A stretch of DNA of 64,000 nt from Lepidostoma basale (lineage: Eukaryota; Arthropoda; Insecta; Trichoptera; Lepidostomatidae): positions 434,001 through 498,000 of the forward strand of contig JAHDVF020001471.1 in NCBI GenBank assembly GCA_022606425.2, in the 5' to 3' direction. Positions 54,763 through 64,000 of the stretch are shown piece after piece. The first letter of the stretch is position 1. The number at the start of each line of letters is the position of its first letter. Both the position numbers and the translations under genes were made by a program. The notes under the pieces were generated by a model that saw only the letters and a list, made by a program, of their open reading frames with translations, was not told the origin of the DNA and did no database searches.

Positions 54763-56399
54763 AACTATGGTGAGATAAAATTCATTTTATTTACAAATAT
54801 TTTATATGTATTATAAAAAAAAACATTGAACAGATGAAATATTGTAGACGATTGTATAACGTGTTGTGTAAACTTTCAAAATGATAAATAGTTACATTAA
54901 TTTCTTCATATATCTAATAAAACAATAGACGATATGTTAAAAAAAAAACAAATATTGTCCACCTGTATAGAAAAGTGTACAGCATTAAATCTTTTATTAA
55001 TAACCTGTCAGCAAAAGCGATTGGTGATTACTGATTACTATCTTAGAAAGTATGAAAAGCTTCCGGCAATATATGAAAACAAAAACATTTGGAGATTTAT
55101 TGCGATAGTTAAAGTTATAATAACACATTACGTGCAGAATGGTTGCCGGGATTGAAGACACTATCTCGTAGATCGGTTACACCGGCGTCTCACATTATAA
55201 ATTCACATCGGCAGGTCTGAATTATTCATTCCATTTCGCAACTATTGTGCAACGTGTCGGCGATGTATGTACCTAAATCACGATACTATTATTTGTGTGG
55301 ATAAATTATATCATAAATTAATCGGTATGTGAGACAAACGACATACTGCTGTTATGACCGATTCAGAGAGATATGGCGACGTATAATAATTTAGATAAAT
55401 ACCGGATCAGGCACAAATAATGAATGGCTTGTAAACGGCTTATTAAATAATCGATCGCAAGTTGTGAAAAACGATCAGTTATCCATTCGCAATATATTAA
55501 TTATCTTAACTACAGACGTTGCTTTTTAACCTTTCCTTACGGTGCTAAAATAAAAACGCGCGTTCCTGTGTTGGGTAGTCAGTACCCAATAAAAAATTAG
55601 CGATTTTAAATCGGAAAAATAATAACATTCATAGCTAATCCCCTTAATTAATTATAATTGAAGTCAACATTTATAATAATAGAGATTTATTTGCTAAAAA
55701 CATAAAAAAAACATCTGGCAACGCTCACGGGACGGGCATAGGTCCACTCTGGTTGCAAGCCCGGGAGCTACTGCCGCCGACTGCCGGGCAGTGAGAACAT
55801 TGAGCTCCTCGCGCTTCCACAGTGAAGTATGCAATAGTGTCGCGCACTCAGCGCTACGAATTTCGTTTCCGATTTCACAGAATATCTCGGATGTACCCGA
55901 TAAATTTTGATTATTATTAATATTATTTTTTAATCAATGCGTAAATATTATATATTATTGAGGAATACCATCATAACCATGTATTTATTATATTTATAAA
56001 GATATTGATGGTTATTAGAAGCAACGTGTAGAAGATACCCATCACAGGGAAAGGAGGGTTAAACGAGTTTACGTTGTCAACCAAAATGGGTGCCTCGATA
56101 CATCGGCCAACAGCGATTGCGGCTGTACCGGTGACAGGAGTGACGCGATCACGAGGCGCTAGGAACTCTACGGATGAAGCGATTACGGCGCGGCTAATTA
56201 TTACTCTCCCCAACCCCGGACGCCCTCGGCCGCCCGCTGAAGCCACTTCACAGCGGTCGGGCCGTGACACTTCGGCTAATGATTCACTCATTGCCCAGCG
56301 AATAATTTGGGTCGTGATGGAAATCCTTATTTGTGTACTGAGACCGTTAAAACGCGACTTGAAACAAACCATTAATAATTTAGAATAAACGTTTTATAT
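54763..56399. other. Intron, nothing recognised
   Basis: GC-richer text at 55720-55860 and 56080-56280, with overlapping opposite-strand open frames (56074-56388 and 55971-56372). No splice or domain evidence makes either a gene. Confidence 0.35.
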
Positions 56400-56675
56400 T
56401 CAAATCAAATCAGTTTATTAACTCAAAAGACATTACAAACAGGAAAACGTTTAAGGCATCTATTGAGTACAGATAAAATTTTATAAAAAAATACAACATA
56501 GTACCAGGAACGCATTAGAGATGGTTCGACATTAGGAAGACAAGATACTTTCTAAAGTCGAGAGTATTTGTCTCCTGATCGTACCTTCACTAATATGAAT
56601 GACGTAGATCTCCGAGGAGATCGCGTTCAGCAGACTAATTGCTCTTTCCACTGGTGTCACCAGAGGGAAGAATGT
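56400..56675 (-). mobile_element. CR1-like LINE 3' end, family E
   Basis: ATTCAAATCAAATCAGTTTA (tail complement), AACGCATTAGAGATGGTTCG and AGATCTCCGAGGAGATCGCG. It is the reverse complement of 7330-7580 with high identity. Confidence 0.8.
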
Positions 56676-56840
56676 CACCACATTAAATATACGTAATACC
56701 AAAAATAATGTAATAATAAACTAAATGCTTCATTTTATAAACCAGTGGAAAATAAACATATTTAGTATGAAGACTACACCTGACACAGTCGATCGACATT
56801 TACACCAGGATAGAATAATTTCCATTAAGAAAGGATAGGG

Positions 56841-57010
56841 CGACCTTCAAGGCAGAGTGGCAAGAGCTATGACTGCCACACCGAAGGTTCCGGGTTCAAT
56901 TCCCGGCGATGGCAATGTGATTGTCAGACCGTCTTTGGTCTGGTGTAGAATTCCCGTGACAATAAAATGGTGATAGATCAGCTACCTATCACATGTCATG
57001 AGAATCAATA
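56841..57010 (+). mobile_element. tRNA-derived SINE, best-preserved copy
   Basis: The head CGACCTTCAAGGCAGAGTGG holds the A-box region and GGTTCAATTCC at 56893-56903 is the B box of an internal Pol III promoter. A tRNA-unrelated body follows, ending ATCAGCTACCTATCACATGT. Confidence 0.8.
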
Positions 57011-57830
57011 GCTTAAATGTTGTATACGGTAATTAGGTTGAAATAACCTGCTGTGTACAAATGTGGAAAACAACGGGAAACTACCACAACAAAAGACCCA
57101 AGTGGCATTCCAAGATCCAGCAAAGATGTTACATTTTTCTGTAAACCAGCGATTGAAACTAGCGGAGAAGAAGGATAATTTGGAAAGGTGCGTTTTGAGT
57201 CTCTATCTAAACTCCGATGGCTTCTCAATGAAATTTAAGGGACTGCAGAAAGATTTTTCCGGGCCGACTACAGTAGAGGCTCAATCGCCAAAGTGTGCGA
57301 GGATAGCTTTTCGGCACGAGCTACCAGACTTTGCTGATTGCAACAAAAATAAAAACCAACTTATTTAAACCCGCATTAAATCGGCATTTTACTTATTCAA
57401 TACATTTTTATAAGTTACACGGTGTTTTTATTTAACCGATTACATAATACTTCGGTATTTTCTCACATCTTCCACAAAAAAAACGGTGAATTCTTTTGAA
57501 ATAAAAAGTGTAGCAAACCCGGAAAAAACTTTTGCGCAAATGATCGAACATGACAAGCATTTAAAATCAATAACAGAAGGCTGTAAGTACGTGAATAAAT
57601 CGCAACATTTCCCGAGACAGAAAAAGCCAATTCCAAATTGATTGTCGGCTGACAAGGCGTTAATCAACATTCAATCATTTGTCGGCAGTCGATAGCGAAA
57701 CCGCCAGCAAAAAGTGTTCCAATTTAAATTGACACCCGTTAGGAACAATCAATCACAAACAATCTAATGGTAATTTATTTCTAATGCCATTTGCGCAATA
57801 AGATCATGTGTGGTGCCAGCCAAACGATTT
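57011..57830. other. Unannotated
   Basis: A 101-codon frame at 57063 (QLKQ-like, no domain) is not supported as a gene. Confidence 0.35.
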
Positions 57831-58218
57831 GTTACTACTTAGTCTTATGGAATAAAATACCTTATCGAGTTATGAAATAATCTTATACCTGTTTTAAAAA
57901 CAACAATATACTGGTACGGCGCGGACCACGTTTATATAAAATAAATTAAAAATCAAATTATTCTCTACAATAGAAAAAGTATTAAAAAAAACTAAATATA
58001 TTGAACATGTTAGTGATTATTAGTTACTACTTAGTCTTATGGAATAAAATAACTTATCGAGTTATGAAATAATCTTATACCTGTTAAATAAAAAAAAACA
58101 ATATACTGGTACGGCGCGTACCACGTTTATATAAAATAAATTAAAAATCAAATAATTCTCTACAATAGAAAAACTATTTAAAAATAACTGAATATATTGA
58201 ACATGTTAGTGATTATTA
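57831..58218. repeat. Tandem duplication, period 192 bp
   Basis: GTTACTACTTAGTCTTATGG starts both copies (57831 and 58023), and both end TGAACATGTTAGTGATTATT. The few differences are mainly short A-run indels. No gene lies inside. Confidence 0.85.
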
Positions 58219-58224
58219 AAAAAA

Positions 58225-58335
58225 TAGAATAACATTTTGTATTTTCACAACGCGTTATTTTTCGATTTGCAACATGTTTCGGTTGTGACTCGATGCGAAA
58301 TTTAACTGATAAAGTGTTATTCTATTTACTCAAAT
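58225..58335 (-). repeat. Imperfect hairpin with GAAAC-AT-GTT core
   Basis: ATAGAATAACATTTTG and AAGTGTTATTCTAT are inverted around a centre that on the minus strand reads CGAAACATGTTGC (58269-58281). Box 1 is not recognisable, so the link to the hammerhead-like group is tentative. Confidence 0.35.
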
Positions 58336-60448
58336 GTGAATCCACAACACAAATTGAAGGGGAATATGGAAGAAATTATTGTGATTAATTCATTAAAGTG
58401 TTATTTTAATGCGCTCATGAAAACATTTATAAAAAATCTATTCTAATTACGATCAGTCACCACCCACGCCGAACATAATACGGTCCCCGTGTTACATTGT
58501 AATCTTTCGTGTCACTTTTCCGATGAAAATCATAGTTCAGCTATTTGGCATTCGACTGCGGATAAGAATTTCACTCAGCCGCTGACAAAGGAATCCAACC
58601 GCGCCTGAAATGCTGGCACAGTCGCTGCGATTAATTTAATAGGCATTAAAAAATATAAACACGGGATCGTGCATCGGAATCAGAAACATAAAGTTTGATC
58701 GTTTCCTTTGAAGAGCGACTCTGCCAAGAATTCAGCGAACGCAGCTCTCGATTCAATGAAAACGACACGCGGCGGTCACCGCGCGAGGGTAAACAACTGC
58801 TATAAAATGAAATGGAAATCGGATCAGCTTCGTTCACCGCCCAACGTACTACAACACGGCAATTGAAATGATCATAATCCGAACAAATCAGTCCACTCGA
58901 CACGCCCGTTTGTAAAGCAGTGAATGTTTTGCAGCCGTGGTACTGCGCCATAAGCCTCAAACAGCGGGGAACGGTACAAAGTCCGTGTTATGGGGAGGTG
59001 AGATTGTACGGCCATCCGTCAGTATCGAACAATGTGGCGACTTTACGAGGACATAAATTACTTCTTCATTCGCTCTCACGGAATGGCTAGGGCAGGGCGT
59101 GGGACGGCTGAAGGATTACATATACCAGGTAAACCAATCATGTTCCCAGATGAAAGGTAAACGATATTCACCCTGTCAGTATGCAACTGAAAAAATACAT
59201 TATCAGCATATTCACAATTAGATACATAATAAAATATCTACTGACCAAATTGTTTGGTAAGATCAATTATGTATGTACGTTCGAAACGTGCATTCTTAGT
59301 TCATCCTTAATAGGATTCAACAAAACATCATTCACTATAAGTACGATTGATGAATTATTCAATAACGCAACATATAGTAAAAGTGAAATATAATATAAGA
59401 ACCATAATATAGCAAATTTATTATTCGCTACATCCGTAATACAGCATTACCTATGTTGGCCGAAGAATAAGGTTTTTAAACCTCCCAACTCGAGATGGTC
59501 GTAAAATATCATTGCTACTTTCTACTCGGGGATAGCGAGATAAGTTAAGAGGAAATCTTTCGAGACGCTATATTTCAGCTCGTGAAAATGACAACATTCT
59601 AATGCGGGACTTGTTTAACATGTATAGCTGAAGAGCGTATTATTTTATTTTTTATATTTATCTTGAAAGAAAAAAAAATACGCCGAGAAACTGGAATAAT
59701 AAAAAAATATATATTAATACAAAAAACATTTCGTTGAAATGTAAGAGAAAATAAACAATGGAGATATGTAAATGTTCAATGATCCAGTGATCCGGCGGTA
59801 ATCGGGTGAAGGCACAAACTTCTATAAAGCATTAAGGGCCTTGCAAGAAGTAGAGTTTCCGTCCATTTAACATGGTTTATATTTTGTATTGTAATTCGTC
59901 TCCGTCGCCTGGTATCCCAGCTCGGAGCACGGAATCATCATAGCCGACTTTTATTATTTCGCGGTCGTAAAGACTCTCCGTTGAACTTTAGCGTCGCTTT
60001 GCGATTTCCACCCCTCCCGGCCCGGTCCGTTCGACAAGTGCCGCGAATATTTTACGACAATACGCTTAATGCGAGAAGTTACGATCGTAAAATTTATATT
60101 GGGGAATTTAACGCGCGTACCGGGAAGTAGGGATTTAGCCGCCCGGCCGTGCCACCGCCAGCCCGCGGCGCGCGAATATTGAAACGAAATGGCGGAAGAC
60201 GGACCGGCGACAATTGCGGAATTATCATCTTAACCCCTATTGCGCGGCTGACTACATTTGCAGTCCAAAAAATGGTTTCGAACTACGGCAGACTACATTT
60301 GCAGCTCATATACGAATGTATCTTATAAACCGTTTAACTTAAAACGTTGTTTGCTGATTATGAATTTGCTCACCGACGTGTATAATATACAAAAATAAAT
60401 TGTTGTTATTTATTAGGATTATTAAAACTCTTATCGGAGAATCTTATC
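58336..60448. other. Repeat-poor block
   Basis: No element recognised. A 104-codon minus-strand frame at 58646-58960 has no splice or domain support. GC-richer text at 59880-60200 may be conserved non-coding DNA. The pair ACTACATTTGCAG at 60251 and 60291 is a short local repeat. Confidence 0.35.
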
Positions 60449-60640
60449 AGATTCTTCTTCTTCTTCTTCGTCAACCTTTATCGGTCCACTGCTGGACATG
60501 GGCCTCTTCCCTTCCACTCGTCTCTATCTCCTGCCAGCCGTAGCCACATCCCCCCCCCCCCCAACGGCAGCAATGTCGTCGGCCCACCTTTTTTGCGGCC
60601 TGCTGACGTTTCTCCCATTTGTACCTAAATGTTTCGCAAA
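60449..60640 (-). mobile_element. RTE-like LINE 3' end with GAA tail
   Basis: The minus translation shows RPQKRWADDIAAV, a poly-G interruption, then EEAHVQQWTDKG and a stop, followed by the (GAA)n tail. The C-run at 60550-60563 is inside the coding part. Confidence 0.7.
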
Positions 60641-61227
60641 GAAAGTAGTAAGTTCCATACAACTTAATTGTAGGTAATATTAAAATGATCTGAAACAATC
60701 ATTCTGAGCTGCAAATGTAGTCGCATGCAGTTATAGACCATATTTAATTTACTACAAATGAAGCCAGTCGCACAATGAGGCTTAAAAACGGCGAATAAAC
60801 CGTTTGATATTCTAAATATTTAAACGAGAAAGCGTTAAACTAATCGAAGATAGATTCAATCCGTCACCGCTATTAAAGCGACGATTAATTCTCACTCGTG
60901 TTGTAAAAAAGATCGAATGGCGTGAGTATAAAATTAGTCGCGCAAAGAGAAAATTATCTTAGCAAGATGAAATACCTGTATTGTGATCAGCGCGGAATGA
61001 AATAAAAAGTAAAAGCGGATCATTAAAATAACTCTACTGGCAGCAGGAATCCCGCTCGCGCTCGGGACGCGGGACCCTCGCGGAGCGGAGGCCTGCCCCG
61101 GGGAGGGACGACCACAGCACCAGCGACTGCACTCACGACAGGAAAAAACAAAACGTTGTCCCGTATATACATTTTTAAAAGAAAACTAAACATAAATATT
61201 TATATTTAAATCAATTTATTATTTTGA

Positions 61228-61775
61228 AATTAACTAACTAACGAACCAACCAACCATCACGCCGTCTCCCGAAGGGGTAGGCAGATAAAATGGACTGCCA
61301 AACTTTTCTTTCCTAGGATATTTCGCTCGCTTACTCAATATTCATACATCGTGTCATGCACGCGCGTTGATTTCTCCGACTACTCACGTGGCCGACATCC
61401 AATATTTGATTTATTTGATCATTGCCACGTTTTCCGTCTTTCTCTGTTTCTAGTTACATTAATATCTTATTTATTGTTTCTTGAACAATATGTATTTTGT
61501 ATAAAAAAATAAATGAATGAATAAATAAATTAAATTATGTTAAACTCCATATTAAATAATTAATACGAATGAAAACGTCAGTTTTCTATTTCTATTCTTC
61601 TTTTCTGAAAACGTCAGTTTTCTATTTCTATTCTTCTTTTCTGAAAACGTCAGTTTTCTTCTAAAAAACTGACGTTTTCATTCGTATTAATTACATTAAT
61701 ATCGTTAACATATACTTTTTTATCACTATTTCTTCATTCATTATTTCCATGTGTCCAAACTATCTTTTTAATCCT
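61228..61775 (-). mobile_element. LINE family A 3' end split by a hairpin repeat
   Basis: AACCAACCATCACGCCGTCT through CGTTTTCCGTCTTTCTCTG to 61466, then resumes at 61704 with GTTAACATATACTTTTTTAT and CATTATTTCCATGTGTCCAA. The interruption is the family (a) hairpin. Confidence 0.75.
61467..61690 (-). repeat. Hairpin family (a) with 13-bp TSD
   Basis: Flanked by perfect 13-bp duplications TTACATTAATATC at 61454-61466 and 61691-61703. It begins TTATTTATTGTTTCTTGAAC (complement of the family 3' end). Its palindromic part is replaced by a 36-bp tandem repeat (GAAAACGTCAGTTTTCTATT...), about 2.5 units, so the hammerhead-like core is missing. Confidence 0.8.
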
Positions 61776-61920
61776 TTCATTATTTTGTTCATAACACTAT
61801 AATTCGCATCGCATTAGCAAAATACGCCAATCACGTAATCAAGCATGTTTCTATAGATACAAACATTAGAGAAAAAAAATGTGAAACAACATTTCGATAT
61901 TTAGTTTCGAAGTTTTATGT

Positions 61921-62005
61921 TTTATATGAGGGGGCGTTGGTTTTTATTCTTGTAATGGGGGTGGTGGTCCAGAAAAGGTTGTGAACCTGTGTGGTAGATA
62001 GACAA
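61921..62005. mobile_element. Right-end fragment of a hAT-like MITE
   Basis: ATGAGGGGGCGTTGGTTTTT, then GGGGGTGGTGGTCCAG and AGGTTGTGAACCTGTG match the right part of 52933-53256. Confidence 0.55.
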
Positions 62006-63240
62006 ATACACATATGAATATGCATAAGTGCTATTTTATATTATTGTACATTTGATTGTTTATTGACGTCGAAGTGCACCTTTGGATACACGGAACACGT
62101 GATGGTGCTATTTACAAATACTTTAAAAGCAATACGGATAAAGAATCGGTCGATGGTAAAATCATGAAAAACGTTTTTATACGTGTTGTATATGTAAATG
62201 TTCAAAGCAACCGTATTAAAAAAAATGTAATGATTTCCCAGAAATTCGCAACATGTATTTTAGAGCGACTATAAAATTACAGAAATAAAACGAGACGTTC
62301 CTGGTTCAAGTTTCTATTCAACTAACATCATAACACTACTCCGCGCGACTGGGTGTTCATGTTCGAGCTTATTTTTAAAAACATATTTTCCTTCGCTGTA
62401 CATCTGAGAAACAACTAACAATAAATTCATAAGAACATGTGTACTCCGCGGCGGGGGTAAGAATTCAACTGAAAACATGGAAACAAAACGACGAAAGAGG
62501 AAAATAATAAAGGGAGAAGAGAGGAGAATCTCCGAGAATCCCGACACGGAGACGGCTAATTTATCGGACGGCATTAGTGTGTCAGGCAGCCGCTAGCTCG
62601 AGAGGTCGCCTGGTAGCCGCTCGCCACTCGTGTCGCCCACGGAGACTCTTGACATATTAAGGGTTAAGGATTACACGCAGTTCACATTGGTTCATTTCAC
62701 AATACATTTTGACGACTCAATTGTGATCATAAATTACGCGTACAAATTAAGTCGCGAGGTTAAATAAATCATTTAAAGGTTCATTTTAATTAACACTGGG
62801 ATTTCTGTTACCAGACGTGGCTTATAATATATACACATCATTTTATGATGATTTTGAATAAATAAATTTAAAAAAAAACAACATTATTTCGGTGTTCACA
62901 AAACTGTAATATATTTCAACAGATTGATGTAAAACGGACTAGAACGTGTCTGAATGCTCCTTTAGTAATTCGCGGCTTATTTGCGGAATATATATGGAGG
63001 CGAAGAAGGCAGAGCTTTCTCCGCTCTGGCAGTTTTTCCGTCAGCGCACTAAATTAACGGGAATCCGAGAAAAAAATACACATTTATTAAGTCCCAGCAT
63101 GGATGAAGTCGGATATACGACGCGACAAAATGATATTTACGAGGATAATGTAAGGGCGTGTGATATACTTTGGTACTACAAGAATAAGATCGTGGTAAAA
63201 AAAAACGAATAACATTTTAAGTATGTAAACAATAAAAAGA
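62006..63240. other. Unannotated
   Basis: Short open frames at 62056, 62314 and 62946 have no recognisable domain. 62440-62650 is repeat-free and less AT-rich. Confidence 0.35.
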
Positions 63241-63243
63241 AAA

Positions 63244-63330
63244 CTACGTTTTTTAAGACCAACTTTCACTTTTGTCGTTACTTCGATAAGTGACCGGTTT
63301 CGCAAGGCTCGCTGACATCGAGAGAGCGAT
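63244..63330 (-). repeat. Half copy of hairpin family (d)
   Basis: On the minus strand reads CTCTCGAT, a mismatched stem GTCAG/CTTGC (loop CGAGC), then GAAAC-CG-GTC, followed by ACAAAAGTGAAAGTTGGTC. Single arm, no palindrome. Confidence 0.5.
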
Positions 63331-63497
63331 GACACTGTTATTAACATTCATCTTTTAACACATATAGATCAGGGGTAGTAAACAAGATTCTATACAAAAA
63401 TAATATAACAAGAATCATGAAGAATTAACTGAATTTAAATATTGATAATTGGGTTATTTTAAAATTTGTTTTTAAATATAATGGAATTTAAATATGT

Positions 63498-63700
63498 TAA
63501 CTAACTAACTATCACGCCGTTTCTCCGAAGGGATAACCAGGGAGGATGAAGCGCCATGCTTATCTGTTCTGACATACCTCTCGATATGCCTCTACATTCA
63601 TACATCGTAACATGCACGCTCGTCGATTTTATCGACTTCGAATGTTGCCGTATTTTAATAATTTATTTATTGGTCACGCCATGCATTCATTGGTCGTAAT
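63498..63700 (-). mobile_element. LINE family A 3' end
   Basis: TTAACTAACTAACTATCACG, GTTTCTCCGAAGGGATAACC and CATACATCGTAACATGCACG. 5'-truncated and diverged. Confidence 0.7.
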
Positions 63701-64000
63701 TGATTATAGCTAATATTAATACATAATGTTTGAAAAAAAATTATCTATCCGCTGGTATGTAAATATGGATCTAGAGGAATAAAAATAAACGATTTGTGCA
63801 ACTTGGCGCCGAGCTATAAATCATTGCGTTTAATGTTTGAGCGGCTGTCTTGCCTTAAACTTATAAAGCCGAAAGATAAATAAAAGAAAAAACAAAATTG
63901 AGAAATGTTGGCGAACTTCCCTCCGCGGAGAGTTTTATAAGAGACAAAGCGGGCTGGCGTCCCCACCCCCGCTCTCCGCCGCGAACAAGTTTGTGTACAT

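Noticed and set aside
55971..56388. Overlapping opposite-strand frames of 104 and 133 codons
   Set aside because: Mirror frames in moderately GC-rich DNA, without splice sites or motifs on either strand.
56841..57010. Genuine tRNA gene
   Set aside because: A- and B-box-like text is present but no cloverleaf can be closed, and four diverged copies share a non-tRNA body. It is a SINE.
61040..61140. GC-rich exon on the minus strand after GTGAGTGCAG
   Set aside because: The acceptor is plausible, but no donor closes the segment and the frames give no consistent peptide.

Overview
The window looks like insect genomic DNA, most likely from a moth or butterfly. It is AT-rich, its splice sites follow GT/AG, and it is crowded with short 5'-truncated non-LTR retrotransposons, tRNA-derived SINEs, MITEs and hairpin repeats. 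There is no operon, CRISPR array, rRNA or ordinary tRNA gene. Species and family names rest on recalled patterns, because nothing could be searched.

Host gene. One minus-strand gene spans at least the left half. Two well-supported internal exons (28574-28795 and 393-1231) are both phase 0 at each end and are separated by an intron of about 27.3 kb. They encode a low-complexity Pro/Gly/Ala- then His/Pro-rich protein with a GHP-repeat minisatellite. The second exon carries an apparent 1-nt frameshift near 560-600. A third possible exon lies at 36183-36240. The product is not recognised with confidence; an AUTS2/fibrosin-like regulator is only a guess. Most of the rest appears to be intron or upstream sequence of this gene.

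Mobile DNA, left to right. 2-20 kb holds 3' ends of several LINE families, some with clear target-site duplications (TSDs). It also holds two hAT-like MITEs inserted side by side at one target (8.7-9.4 kb) and a MITE with about 61-bp inverted ends (10.5-11.0 kb). 20400-23396 is a complete 2997-bp DNA transposon with 27-bp perfect terminal inverted repeats (TIRs) and a 4-bp AAAT TSD. It carries an intact two-exon DDD transposase gene of about 687 aa and is Sola-like; it is the only convincing complete coding unit. 25179-25842 is a pogo/Tigger-type MITE that keeps a CENP-B-like helix-turn-helix fragment. Around 51.0-51.9 kb one LINE fragment contains two further LINE insertions. 42.3-47.0 kb is a long block almost free of recognisable repeats.

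Main discovery candidate. At least nine hairpin-forming repeats share one layout: an 8-nt box resembling CTGATGAT, a 5-6 bp stem, then GAAAC-NN-GUC. This matches the core of type I hammerhead ribozymes with a minimal helix III, as described in Penelope-like elements and retrozymes. One family shows 12-13 bp TSDs, so it has moved. One copy (33375-33410) keeps the canonical CTGATGA and GAAA boxes. Several copies sit in near-perfect or perfect palindromes, the best being an 87-bp arm with no mismatch at 47037-47222.
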